From: Pyrrhosoma nymphula
Taxonomy: Eukaryota > Arthropoda > Insecta > Odonata > Coenagrionidae
Reading direction: 5' to 3'
Assembly (NCBI GenBank): GCA_963573305.1
Contig: OY754329.1
Span: forward strand, 20,365,200-20,429,199
DNA: 64,000 bases
Shown here: one piece after another, positions 21,881 to 33,956 of the stretch
Layout of the letters: each line of letters opens with the position of its first letter
Numbering within the stretch: the stretch's first letter is position 1
Notes under the pieces: generated by a model
Databases searched by the model: none
Seen by the model: only the letters and a program-made list of their open reading frames with translations
Told to the model about the DNA's origin: nothing
Program-made: the position numbers and the translations under genes

Positions 21881-24321
21881 ATGTAGATATTCATGAAAAA
21901 AAATCCTCCCCGTGGCAATTCCGGAGGATTCAGTGGAGCTAGATGTGATATCCTTGTGACAAGCCAAATATCAATGGTTAGATTCCATGCCCAGATGGAT
22001 TTTTTCGTGGCAACTTTTACGTATTTATTTTCATTTTAATCTCTCGAGGAATCTGATTTCCCTGCTCCTCCTCTATCCTGAATTACATCGATCCCACGTG
22101 TTCCTGGCGTCTAAATCTTGAAATTATCACCTAGGAATCGATACGTATAGTGTTTTTCGAGATTCGCCCGGGTCCCGGCCCTATCCCTGGAAGCCCTCTG
22201 GAAGTGCCTTTATCCTAAACGAGCCCTTTTCTCTCTCTCGACCCCACGGGTGACCGCCTAAAAACCTCTTTGGTCATTCTTAACCTCATGGGAGGAGGTC
22301 TCTTCTTCCCCATAAACCCCTTAACTTATTTGAATTTCAAATTATTCCCTTCTCCGTTAGCCTTGGCTTCTCAACGCATCCAGTCCTTCGGATGAATCGT
22401 GCAATTATTTTATACTCTGAAAAATAATTTTTCAAATTAATTAAGTGAAAATATTCTTATAAAATCTTATAAATATGTCTTACTAAATAACATTGACACA
22501 TGTAGATTGGGAGGCCAAATCCTTTCCCTGACTTTGATTTTCTCGGGGAACATTATAGAAAAATGAAATATTTTCCAAATATCTAGTGGCGTGAAGTTGC
22601 GCATCAATGAGAAATATCGAATTTCGCTTTTTCAAATTTCGCCGTGGCTACCGATGTGTTGAGCGTCCTTGTTTTTACTGCTTATCTTAGGTAATGAAAA
22701 AAGCGCAGTTGACTCATTAGTACTGATCTAGAAATTTATTTCTTATCGATATTTTACCCCAAAATAATTTGTGTAAAAATGCACATTCCTCTAAGTTTTG
22801 GAATATTTTGGCCGTATGATCTTTGACGTTTGTTCTACAAAAAGGGCAAGATTCTATCATTATTTTGTTTGCTTGTGCTAAAATACACCAAAACATTTAG
22901 TTTGTGCTAGGATCATAAAAAATCATTCGACGATTTTTTTACGCAGACAATTTTATCTATCCTAAGTTTCTAATACAGTAGGAATAATAATACAATAATC
23001 CACCATCTACTCTCTGGCTTAGAGCTAAGGTTCTATATAAAATATAAACACGGATATGTTTTCTTCGAGTGCCATTATAAAACTTATGAATCCTAACATT
23101 TAACTGCATCCTCTCATGTAATCAAATCTTAATTTTTCTACACCGTGTGGTTTTACAATATGCTCATTCCTAAATGCCATCTTTGATCTCCTGAAATAAT
23201 TTTCGCTCACCATTTTGTCGACGCTGTTTCTACATCACTTTTTCTTCTTCCGCATGACGCCCTAAATTCCCTGACCTCATTTCATCCCTCAACCTTGTCC
23301 AAACTGATAAAAATGTTCATCTTTTATCGCGTGGCGCGTTGGTCGTCTCCGGAAATCCCAAGACTCACGCCGCCAAAGCGTCCGCTTGTCTTTCCCCATT
23401 TTCAACACCTGCTCCGGAACCGATCTGAAAACCATTGTGCGTGGGTGAATATTTTTTTTTCAAATAAATAAAAAAAACAAACCTTTTTATTCACCCCCCC
23501 TTGACTCCGCTTTCCTTCTACATCGATTGACCTTCCTCGCCTGTGCGTGAGCCGCCATAAATATATTCAACACCACCGCTTCTCGTCCCAATCCTTTTTC
23601 TTTTTTTTTGGCCCTCCTTTACCCTCCCTCCCCCTCCTCAACCCAACCAACCCCCGGCAGATGCGCTCCTTCTCCGACCCTAGACCCTTACTTCCCCGCC
23701 ACAAGCAAAGAGGCAAGGGAGCACTCGCTCCGCTATCTTCACCCTGATATCTCTCCGCGCGCCTTTGGAGACTGTTTCTGATTTCCGATCTCCGCCCTCT
23801 TTCCCTTTACACCCCCTTTCCCCCCCTTTACCCCTTTCCCTTCCCCTTGCTCCCTCTCCTGATTTCCTGGATGTGACCCTCTTTAAATTCTCGCCCTACA
23901 ATCACCCTGCTTCCGATCTATTAAGGCACCCTTTTATGGTTTGAATTTTTTTTTGTACGATGAAGGTTGACATTTCTTTCTCAGGATGGAGAAGGTCTTC
24001 TTTAAGTTTTTTCAGAGTGAGACTGTTTTGTTTTTTTATATGCTGTGAACCCTGTATTGTGTCCGAATGTAGCGTATGATATGTTGCTTCATCATTAATT
24101 GAATGGGAAAAAACTTAGGAATATGGATATGGTTGGTTCTAAGGAAATGGACTTCGAATCGAGTGGTCGGCATTGTTGTTCTCGTACCTTATTCATGAGA
24201 CTATAGTCCCGACTTTATTTTGCTATTGCAATGCTGCAATTACAATGCTGCAACGCTGCAATGTTATTTATTAGTATCACTTAGAGCCAATACTTGCTAG
24301 CCTTTGGGTAAACGTTAGAAT
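21881..24321. other. Long stretch without recognised features
   Basis: 22160-22330 is GC-richer and 23440-23860 is pyrimidine-rich with C runs. No splice-bounded exon, RNA gene or repeat could be supported. Confidence 0.4.
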
Positions 24322-24965
24322 TTAACCCGGAAGTGGTCGCTAAGCTACTTATCACGCGAGCGGTCGCATGTGAGACTTTTTCTCACACCCAGATGTACCA
24401 TTGATTATCTATCATAGAGCGTTTATTGGGAGTATATTACTCTATATTTAGATTTAATTTATTTCTCTTAATTTTCATTTGAAACAATGATTTCCACAGA
24501 TACACAAATACTGATACAATTACGTAATCATTGCTACTTTTACTGGCGATGATACCATTGGGTGTGTATGAAGAAAATTACCATTCTCAAGAAGAAATAT
24601 TTATTTATGAGGACATACTTTCTCATGACTCATAAATTTGCATTAACGTATCTGCTCTCCACGAAATGAATCAACTTTGGCGGCATGTTGCGAAAGTGTA
24701 ACGCAACTGAGTGATACAAAAACAATAACGTCAGTGGTCGCGCGATGAGAAAAAGTCTCACACCTTGTAGCCGACGGTATCAGACATATCATTACACAGC
24801 TGCGGACGCTTACATTATACTTTATAAGACGGTCGGTCAATAGGAAGAGAAAAAAAGTCAGCTAGAAGGAAAGGGAACTCATTCTAAGGGAAGGGATTAC
24901 AAAGTGAGCACAAGTTTAAATTTGGCGTGAGAGAAAATCTCATAGCGCGACCAATGGTGTGTTAA
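24322..24965. mobile_element. piggyBac-like element with repeated GGTCGC/TGAGA motif
   Basis: TTAA at 24322-24325 and 24962-24965 flank a 636-bp element starting CCCGGAAGTGGTCGC and ending GCGACCAATGGTGTG. A motif combining GGTCGC with TGAGA...TCTCAC recurs near both ends and internally (about 24740). Such subterminal repeats resemble transposase-binding sites. No transposase frame. Confidence 0.65.
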
Positions 24966-26670
24966 GATCTGTATTTTCGTTGTTAGAGCCTAATCCTCTT
25001 ACCCCTCATGATTGATAACGCGGCAATGTCAAAATTAAATTCACATTTTTTCTTCTTCGTGCAATGAGTCTTGAACCAATCCAGAGTTCCTTGCACTGAC
25101 TCATATTGGTACTGAGGATGTGACATAACCTGACCGAATTACTTCTTCCACTAGAGCATGACAACAGAGAAATAGCAGGAATGTGGAAAACATTTTAAAT
25201 TTCAAGACTATACATTGATGATGAATGTACTTATTAATTTTGCTATAGTAGTGCTTGCATAAGGTTATTAGTTGAAAACATTAATTAGAGCCACCGGAAA
25301 AATATTCCTGAGTGTGATTTATAGCGTAAGCCACTTAGTACCAATTGGCGCGTAGCTTTTAACCTGTCCCTGCAGTGCTTTTTTTAAATTTTAGCATCAG
25401 AGAATTCGTTACGTTACATTTCCTGTTGCTTTTTGGATGTGCTTTTAAAATCTTATTTAGCCATAAATTACGCAGTACCTACGTTTTCATAGTAGTGTAA
25501 TTATCAGATTTTAGAAAAGTTGTGGGTTTCACAAATTCCAATGAAATGATTCCCTTGGAAATAATGAGGATAATCCCTAAATTTCTTTAAGTTCATTAGC
25601 TGTTCTAAAGATTTCATAGCGAAATAATGACTAATTTCACCCTCAATAATTGAAATAGATTACTATCATTTAGTTCTCCAAAGTGCCGTTCTTAGATATC
25701 ATAAATTATTTACTGTGATTCATTATGACAGTTGTGTTTTAATATTTAAAATACTTTATCAAAACTGTTCTTCGAAGGACAATTTTAGATCTGAAACTGC
25801 CTTAGCATTTTTCACTTTTGTCGATCAATGATACTAGTCTGCGTGATATCAGATGACTGAAATTAGTAAGTGGTAATAGAACTTTCATATGCTGTTTTCA
25901 TATTTGTTCGTAGTTTTCTTCTATCAGGTACAGTTTTTTTTCAGAATGGACCCAATATAACTTCTAAGATTTATTGATAAGTGCATTATATGTGCCAGTG
26001 GGTAATTATTGTGCGAGGGATATTTCTCAATACAAGCTAATGAGCATTAAGTTGGCCCAAACTAATGAGTCTTAGGTTGGTACAACTGCTGCTATTGTGG
26101 TGTGACCTTGGAAGTGTTATTCATCCTTCATTATTTTTTGTTACAAACATTGTCATTGGGTGAAGTAATGTTAATATAACTGTGATTACAGTAGTTAAAA
26201 TCTTGAAAACATATTTATAATTTTGGTAAAAATCTGACGTGATAGAAAAAAATGGAAGTCATTTTTGGAATAAGCATAAAAAATTGATTCAAGAACACCT
26301 ATTTTTAATAAATCATTTGACAAAAAGTTTCAAAATGCAGACTGGTGTAACCACTTCTGGATAACTTTGCTGGTGCGGAAATTATCTTTTCCAGCATTGC
26401 ATTTAATCTTTCCTGCGTTGGCATTGGAGATAAATTGTTAGTATAACGAATCATTTGTTTGGTGCTGAATTGATTTAACCCGGAGAATATTTCTTCGTAT
26501 TTTTTTAAACAAACCCTTGTCTTCTTTTCTGTTATACCAGTTTGCATTTGAGTGTGCCTTAATTATGAATAGAGTCCTCTCACCGTAAGATTTTTGGCGA
26601 ACTAGATGCGCGACAGTATTTTTCAATCTACCTGCAGAAAAAAACTCTCCTCCGACCGTAAGTTTTTTTT
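24966..26670. other. No recognised feature
   Basis: AT-rich. An 80-residue minus-strand open frame (26305-26547) has mixed composition but no motif that I recognise. Confidence 0.35.
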
Positions 26671-27484
26671 ATTAATACTAAGGTAACCATCCGTCCTCCT
26701 TTAGGGAGGACGGTCCTTCTTTTGTAAGTTCTGTCCTCCCTCGAAAAGTGTCCTCCTACATGTCCTCCTTTTCGATATTTGATGACTAATCTGTATTTGA
26801 TCGATGCCAAGCCAAGATGATGATACGTGATGTGACGTATATGTACTTGATATGACGATTCGTCAAGGCTCGGTAGGTACAGTGTGGCGAGACCCAATCA
26901 ACATGTTGAAATGAACAGGTTGAATGGGAAAATCAACTTGTTGAAATTGATAAAAGATGGGTAGAAATATTCAGCCATTTAAAAAATAATCATATTTCAT
27001 GTGAACATTTATTTGTTCTTGTTCAATTTACGTTGTGCTGCCCTGGAACTAATGCAGCGGTTGAAAGAGTTTATTTTTCAATCGCTAATGAGTTTTGGGC
27101 AAGTGAAAAATCGAAATTGAATGTCGATACTCTAGCTGTAGCTCTTGCCGTAAATTTCGATATGAAAGATCATTTTTGTTCAGATATTTCCAATATATTG
27201 TTAGAAGATAATACGTACATTGATTAAAAATATTCATTCAATGGAAAAGTACTCTTTTAAATAATAATTAATATGTGTGCAAGTATAATCACAATATAAA
27301 CGGTCACAAATGTTTTTATTATGCATGTATCATATTATATGTAGTGTATTACCGTCGCAATGAATGATATGTTTCTTTATTTGCGATATTTGTATTTTTT
27401 TATTTGCGTCCTCCTTTTCATAGTATAAAAAATTATTTCTGTCCTCTTTTTCACTGTAAAAAAGTTGGTCACTTTATATAATAC
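26671..27484 (+). mobile_element. Internally deleted hAT transposon
   Basis: Ends TAAGGTAACCATC (from 26679) and, inverted, TAAAGTGACCAAC (to 27476) are imperfect terminal repeats. The flanks ATTAATAC (26671) and TATAATAC (27477) agree at 6 of 8 positions, as expected for an old hAT 8-bp duplication. GTCCTCC occurs at least five times near the left end and at the right end. It encodes only the hAT C-terminal dimerisation region. Confidence 0.75.
26920..27227 (+). pseudogene. hAT transposase dimerisation domain remnant
   Basis: The translation upstream of the first methionine reads VEIFSHLKNN, EHLFVLVQFTL, then CCPGTNAAVERVYFSIANEFW, EKSKLNVDTLAVALAVNF and ILLEDNTYID. PGTNA.VERVFS..N..W..EK is the hallmark of the hAT C-terminal (hATC) dimerisation domain; the catalytic RNase H-like part is deleted. 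The end of the frame coincides with the domain's normal C terminus, so only the N-terminal portion is lost. Confidence 0.8.
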
Positions 27485-28582
27485 CTACCTGTGATGGTCA
27501 TTATCAAGTGCTTCGTGAAGCTTGTTACCATTTTATCCAAGGGGTTTATGTGTCAATGTACCCAGGCGTATCAGGGTAACAAAAATCGAACCTACCATTT
27601 AGGGAATTCGGGTATCGAGCATAAAATATTCACTTAATTTCCGGGATTTATCGATTCAACCTAATGGACCGAGCGGGCTTACTAAAGGGTTTGCTGGCGT
27701 GGATGACCTCCACCTAACACGGCTCAACCCATATGTGCGGGGACTTAAGTTCCATTCTCGACGCGCGGGAGCGTTGTTTTAAATGAAAACCGCAGCCCTT
27801 GCTCGCTAATCACGCGGCAATGGGAATGAGAACGATCTCATTTCACGTGATCGTGTTTCGAACGAGGAGAAAAGAGGAACTCAAAATGATTACAAGTTTA
27901 TTTTCACTGCGTGGACTGGCTTATTAAAGCCGTGCAAACTTTACAGACATAATCAGCCGGTGTGTGTTCAGACCAATGAGCGACTGGCTTCCAATTAGCA
28001 ATTATTCGCCCCATTAGCTCCAAATTAGCCTTGAGGCACATCAATATCGTGACTGTCTACACCCAGATGGAATTTTACCAGGTTCTGTGAATTGCTAAAC
28101 TTTCATCGTTTACATTGTTTTTTATACAAATTGTGAGAAACTAGCAGTTAACAACAAAGGAAACAATAAGAAAGTTAATTAGTAAATTTTAATTTCTTGA
28201 AATTTTTACTTTTCTCTCCATCATCTGTAATTAATTCGAAGAATACTTTGCTCCCTATCTCCGTTCTTTTTTTTAATAGATTTTACTCCTTCATGGGTCT
28301 TCATTTTAACGTTATAAACATTTTGAAATTAAGAGGAAATACAGTTTATATTATCTACAGTATAAAAGGCTACGCGTACGTACGTACGTACGATTCATAT
28401 GCTGGGCGAAGTTATTCAGATGGGCGCCAATATAATATGGCAAGCGAGCTCCCATAAACGTTCTCCACTAACTGAAATATGGCGCATGCATTTTTCAAAA
28501 TACACAAGGGAAAGTGCTTAGTAACAGCTCCGTCTGTTTCACCAAAATTGTGTGTACAATGTTGTTTTTTTATTTATTGTTG
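27485..28582. other. No recognised gene; small cluster of ATTAG motifs
   Basis: Around 27990-28030 CAATTAG, CCATTAG and AAATTAG occur within 40 bp, resembling homeodomain sites. This is weak evidence in AT-rich DNA. An (ACGT)n run is at 28377-28392. Confidence 0.3.
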
Positions 28583-28960
28583 TAAATTTAGGTACTTTCA
28601 AAACAAAAACAACATTGTATTGTTATAACATATCAAATTATAATAAATTTTACTTAATTTCATAAGTTATAACAGCACTTAATTTTATTTTGAATTTTGA
28701 AAGCACCTAAATTTACAACAATGGACCAACAGACAATAAATAGCAACGAAGGTATCATCAAACAATTAATGCAGACGGAACTCTCTCTCTAAGGTAACTT
28801 GAAAAATCATATGTATATATATATACTTTTTAACATAACTAATTAACAAAATTGTAAACCACATTCAATATTGATGTACAATACACCCAATAATTTTCAT
28901 TGTTGCCCTGAAGAAGCATGCATACAAATGCTAAACGTCGGCTAAGAGAACAAATAATTT
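28583..28960. mobile_element. Palindrome and Penelope-like terminal fragment
   Basis: Inverted blocks at 28583-28610 and 28698-28725 (TTGTAAATTTAGGTACTTTC and inverse). At 28918-28939 a motif with CTGAAGA, extra A, stem II GCAT/ATGC and AAACGTC is seen, with T replacing the G of GAAA. Confidence 0.45.
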
Positions 28961-29547
28961 ACAAATTAATAGACCTATATCTCCTGATAGAAGAAATAAA
29001 TAGTTATTTACTTTATTCATGACTTTTGACTATTTTGCCAATATTTTAGCCTGTTTATGAAGGATTTTCAACTAGTCCTTACATAAATAATTTTGATTGT
29101 GTAGTTATTTTTCACTCTGAAAAATAAATCAACTGGAAATCTACTTATAGACTGTTGATTATTTAACAGTAAAAATTTACCTGATTTTTTTTTCATTCTT
29201 GGCCTTTCTCGTCAATTCTGCCCATTTATTACTCCTTACATAGTGTTTAATAGTGCCTGTGTTGAGGCCGGATTAGTCCAATTTATTTTCATTTAGTGCT
29301 TGATAAATACGACATGAAAGCATAGAAAGCATCTGTCTTAGCATGATGTGCAACTTGATAGGACTCCTTATGTTTGCAGTGCTGTTTTTTTCTAAACGTG
29401 AAAGTCATGTTTCTGTTAATGCACGTTTATAGTTTTCTCAGGAATTAGGGAAACTTTCGTTCATCGGTGACCATTAACGTTCTGTAGCTGAGCATTCTAT
29501 CGAACTTTAACGGTCTGTAACTCAAACCCAATATATATTCCTTCTTT
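28961..29547. other. No recognised feature
   Basis: AT-rich spacer. Confidence 0.35.
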
Positions 29548-29765
29548 TCCCTAAGCGTAATTGCTTTATACGTTGTGATCTGCTCATTATTAAAATCTGC
29601 TTTCTATAATTCCGCCAAGGGACATATTCAAAAAGCGTTTATTAATCTACTTCTTACTTGAAGCTTTTTCGCAGATTTCATTGTAATTAATATTTCTATA
29701 ACCACATATTATATTTTTACTCTGTCATTTCTCTTTTAAGGTGCGCGTATATTTGTTTTTTTTTC
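29548..29765 (+). repeat. Local direct repeat, copy 1
   Basis: About 220 bp matching 32806-33030 in the same orientation (shared ATCTGCTTTCTATAATTC, GACATATTCAA and CTGTCATTTCTCTTTT blocks). Identity unknown. Confidence 0.65.
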
Positions 29766-29867
29766 TTTTTGCAGTTTACTTTCATTTCTAGAATCTCCCA
29801 TCAATTTACCAGTCAAAAGCATCTCCAGCTATATTCCATAATGACAACACATAATTAAGTTTTATTA

Positions 29868-30661
29868 TACAGGGTGATTGCAAAAGAATGCGTCTGTTTC
29901 AAAGATCTGTATTTTTCAAATGGAACGAGTTACAGAGCTGCGCTACCTCTTAAAATGACCGATACATTCTCTAGTTTTCTTGAAAAAAATAACATTACAA
30001 ATGTTCAATATGTCCTCGTTGAATAACCCGAACAATATCAAGTCGATATTCAAATTCCTTCTGCACTCTTTGAAGCATGTCAGCATTTATGTCTTCACAC
30101 CCAAAGTTATGCGTGCTTTCAATTCCTCGAGCTGTTAGTAGGCTTTGATTAAGATTGGCTTTTTCCTCTACTGGAAGCAGATTCCAATGATTTTGTGTTT
30201 CAGCAAGACGGGGCTCCCCCTACATTGGCACCTCTCAATTCGTTCTCATCTTAATGAGACCTACCCACAAAGATGGATTGGTCGATCTGAAAGGCAAGAC
30301 CTCGCCCTTCATCTGTGGCCTCCGAGGTCACCTGATCACACACCTTTTTTTTGTGGGGATATGTCAAGGGTAAGTCTTTGTGCCGCCATTGCCTACTAAC
30401 AGCGAGGAATTGAAAGCACGCATAACTTTGGGTGTGAAGACATAAATGCTGACATGCTTCAAAGAGTGCAGAAGGAATTTGAATATCGACTTGATATTGT
30501 TCGGGGTACTCAACAAGGACATATTGAACATTTGTAATGTTATTTTTTCAGCAAAAATAGAGAATATATCGGTCATTTCAAGAGGTTGCGCAACTCTAGC
30601 TTGTACCATTTGAAAAATACAGATATTTGAAACCGACGCATTCTCTTATAATCACCCTGTA
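29868..30661 (+). mobile_element. mariner/IS630-like transposon with inverted duplication
   Basis: TA at 29868-29869 and 30660-30661 flank a 790-bp element with CAGGGTGATTGCAAAAGAAT and inverted ends. The left 272 bp (29870-30141) is an inverted copy of the right 271 bp (30389-30659), including the end of the transposase gene, so the original 5' half has been replaced by a flipped 3' half. A coding remnant sits at 30150-30540. Confidence 0.8.
30150..30540 (+). pseudogene. mariner/IS630-like transposase C-terminal remnant
   Basis: Across three frames the translation gives VFQQDGAPP, IRSHLNETYPQRWIGR, WPPRSPDHTPFFF, FFLWGYVKGKS and finally DMLQRVQKEFEYRLDI, GTQQGHIEHL. QQDGAPPH..., LN..FP.RWIGR, WPPRSPDLTP.DFFLWG and the HIEHL terminus define a common insect IS630-type transposase. 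At least two frameshifts (near 30222 and 30345) break it. Confidence 0.8.
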
Positions 30662-30960
30662 CTACTTAACAATCATGAGGAGGTTCTACAGTCTTATAAC
30701 TTGGACAGTGGGCATCTTAACAACTCAATAATCAGCAATAGTTTTGTTTTGTATCTTCCCAGCCTTGAATAAAGGATCAGTAACTAATTCTGTCACAAAA
30801 CTAGACATTTTAAATGTTAATTACACTAGAAAATGGCATCAGGAGTGTACGTGAAAAAAGTTTCGAATTAATGTTTTCATCGCCTCTTAAGTTAAAAATA
30901 TAAATCATGCAATGCCTCTATTCAGCATGTCACAAAAAATGAGGTCGATAGGCTGTAGAG
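30662..30960. other. No recognised feature
   Basis: AT-rich spacer. Confidence 0.3.
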
Positions 30961-31529
30961 TTAAGGTGGTTTGAGCGAGATAGTTCCCTAGTCATAGTGG
31001 AGACCATATTCAAATTTTATTCTTTGATTTCAGCGTCTGGAAGAAGTAAGAAATAAATATTGTTATATCAATGGCGCTAAGATATATGTAGTTATATATG
31101 CCCAAAATTCTCAGTAATTAAATAAATAAAGCTACACAAGTGACTAATTTGACTCATTTTTTCCCGCCGAACGGCTAAAAACCCTTCAAAACAGCAGGTT
31201 TTTTTTGGCGATTCTGTAAAAGTTACTGTGGTGAGTAATAGATTATTTTTTATAAATTGTTGAGAAAATATGCAATGTATACACCGTTTGTTCTCTGACG
31301 AAATCTAGGTGTTATAAATTCCTAATTATTTAAATATTCTCCCTCTGGAGCGCACAGCCATAATCTATCCCATGTAAATCAGCTTGTATTTTGAGGCAAA
31401 TTGCTCGAAAAGTAGTTCGGCAAGGGGTTGATATGTTGATATCATTGGAAAGAGGAGAGTTCTTTATTTAAAATGAGGCCAAATTCATCAAATTCTAGGT
31501 GAAGTGATTCTTCGCTCAAACTACCTTAA
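30961..31529. mobile_element. TTAA-flanked MITE, GGTAGTTTGAGCGA family, copy 2
   Basis: Perfect TTAA on both sides (30961-30964 and 31526-31529). The element 30965-31525 has GGTGGTTTGAGCGA and inverted TCGCTCAAACTACC ends. Non-coding, collinear with the 15.0 kb copy. Confidence 0.85.
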
Positions 31530-32113
31530 GCTGCCATTTGAGGCCAGAGTTGACACGTCATGTCAGAATGATCTCTATTTACTTTTGCTCGCAAATACAG
31601 GAGAGGCACACCCTTGAGCTTTAAAGGAAAAATATTTACCCTTGATTCATAGCTATCGTGTTGGTGTTTGGTGATTTTTGAATGGCGATTCAGGAGAAGG
31701 CTCTTAGGTCGAAGTAATTCAAAGGAGAAAGTCTTTTGAGGAGTTTGAAAAGGTGAAGGGGAGGGAGGGGTGGATTTTCCTCGTTTTTCACGTGGGTTGA
31801 GTACCCATATCTGCCTCCCGCATCGGGTGTCCTTATCGACGTTCCTTTCTCGTCCATATTTTTTAATCTCCCAGCCTGTATCGGGGGTGGCTTTGCCGTG
31901 TGTATAAGCGGTGGTGAACCTATTACCTTAATGGTCCCACTATTTATGTGAAAAGTTTTTGGCGAGGGTTGGGTGAATTCTGGAAGTGAGTGTGTATATA
32001 ACAGTGGACTGAGAGCATTTGGTGCTGGAAGTGAGATAGTCTCTCGATTCCGAGAACTTTTCGAAAGGAGATGGCAACAGATATTTCCAATAATATTCGT
32101 GCCTCATTTCGTA
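31530..32113. other. No recognised feature
   Basis: Nothing recognised. Confidence 0.3.
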
Positions 32114-32653
32114 TTTAGGACGTTCGGTGGTTTCACTCAACTTAAGTAAATTCGACGAAACTTGCTGGAAGCATTAATTATGTTTTCCTAAAGCTAACAG
32201 CATTTTTTCAAAATTATTTACCGCAGATTTCTTATGATATTTGATGTGGAAGTGGGCATGAAATTACATGGGTTCACATGGGAACGCGAGGCACGACTAG
32301 CTTCATTCATCGAAAAGAACCTTTTTCTCTAGTTAAGAATAAGAAAAACAAAAATAATTTAAATCATCAATAAAATAATGTATGAAAATCATTTGATATA
32401 CTTTATTTTTATTATTTTTGTTTTTCTTATTCTTAACTAGAAAAAGGTTCTTTTTGATGAATTGAGCTACTCGTACCTTGTGTTCCCATAAGAACACATG
32501 TAATTTTTTGTCCACTTATCGATCAAATATCTTAAGTAATCTGCGGTAAATAATTATGAAAAAAATCAAGTATATTTAAGACAACATAAGTAATGCTTCC
32601 AGCAAGTTTCGTCGAATTCTCTTAAGTTGAGTGAAACCACCGAACGTCCTTAA
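32114..32653. mobile_element. Long-armed foldback MITE with TTAA-type flanks
   Basis: Arms of about 230 bp (32118-32345 and 32420-32649) begin GGACGTTCGGTGGTTTCACT and are inverted copies along their length. The flanks are TTTA (left) and TTAA (right). The loop is AT-rich. No coding capacity. Confidence 0.75.
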
Positions 32654-32805
32654 GTTCCCATCGCATTGAATAGGTACATTAATGCTAACTCAATGGAGTT
32701 TTAAGTTATTTAAGCTTTGGCTTATTCGCGGTTATTTAAGTTCCACCAGATAAAGTAACGCCTTTCACCAACAAACCGTAGTGATGGAGATAATGATTCG
32801 AGTTT

Positions 32806-33030
32806 TCCTGAGCGTAATTTATTTATACGTTATGAACTGCTTATTATTAACATCTGCTTTCTATAATTCCCCCATGTGACATATTCAACTGGTGTTGATT
32901 AATCTACTTCTAACCTGACGCTTTTTCGCAAATTTTAATAGTAATTAATATTCCTTTAGCCATAGACTATACTTTTTAATCTGTCATTTCTCTTTTTAGG
33001 GTGCGCACATATTTATGTTTTCCTTTATGT
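32806..33030 (+). repeat. Local direct repeat, copy 2
   Basis: Matches 29548-29765. Just upstream (32757-32790) a block with CAACAAACCGTAGTGATG recurs at 33196-33225, so this interval holds at least two layers of duplication. Confidence 0.65.
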
Positions 33031-33394
33031 ACAGCGACGCCCAGCTACTAGCAGGAAGGGCCGCTTGGAGAGGTTATTCCTCTCTCAGGGGGGCGTGGTT
33101 CTACCATGTTGCCACATTGTCATAAATTCGGGCCTTAGAAATTTTCAGCGGTACGATTTATAAGAACAGAACTATACCTAGTTTCTTGTAACGACTTTCA
33201 TCAACAAACCGTAGTGATGTAGATGACAGCGGCGTAACTCTGGGGTGGTAAGGGGTGGCAGTTGACACCTCAGAATTGTCCAACCCAGTATTTTTCCACC
33301 CCTGAATTTTTAAGTAACAATCTCAATAATTTAAAAACAATTGGAAAATGCAATTTTACATGCACGCCCTTTCTTGAACTATCTTGATTCTTCA
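33031..33394. other. No recognised feature
   Basis: Apart from the short CAACAAACCGTAGTGATG duplicate, nothing recognised. Confidence 0.3.
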
Positions 33395-33956
33395 TTAAGG
33401 TGGTTTCACCGTTAAATAACTAAAATGTCATTTTATTAATATTCTGTCTACTTGTAGAAAAATTTGTCCTCTATCTGATATGAACAACAAAATAATACCT
33501 TTTCACGCTATATTACTCTCTAATTGAACTTGAAATTACATGGTGTTCAATGGGAGTATGAGAGAAACACGGGGAAAAATAGTATTTTTCCATAAAATAT
33601 AAATGCCATTTTCGTGGAAAACTGTCTTTGAGAAGGAAATAATCCAGAGAAATTGAATAAAAATAAAATACAGGAATCTTACCACCTTATTTTTCTAGTT
33701 ATTGAAGAATTAATGCCGTAATTGAAGTCAAAATTCGGTAATTCGTAGGAAATGGCACTGCAGTCGGCTCCAATGGCTGGAAAAAGTGCTCATTTAAGAT
33801 ACAATCGTGGAATAATCTGCATATTTTGTTCCTTACTTTTGGGTTTCTATAGGTAACGTATTGCATCAGTGAAAGCTGGATTTTTGGACAAAATATAAGA
33901 AATGTGCAATTTAGTATTTTTTTTTGACTCACACAGTCGCGGCGGAACCTCCTTAA
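33395..33956. mobile_element. TTAA-flanked MITE, GGTGGTT(C)CACCG family, copy 1
   Basis: TTAA at 33395-33398 and 33953-33956 flank a 554-bp element starting GGTGGTTTCACCG and ending CGGCGGAACCTCC. Collinear with 53314-53870. Non-coding, no similarity to the GAGCGA family internally. Confidence 0.8.

Noticed and set aside
27985..28035. Homeodomain-site enhancer
   Set aside because: ATTAG motifs are expected often in AT-rich DNA; there is no conservation or gene context to support a regulatory call.
30364..30609. 81-residue minus-strand frame
   Set aside because: It is the antisense of the duplicated mariner-like transposase end.
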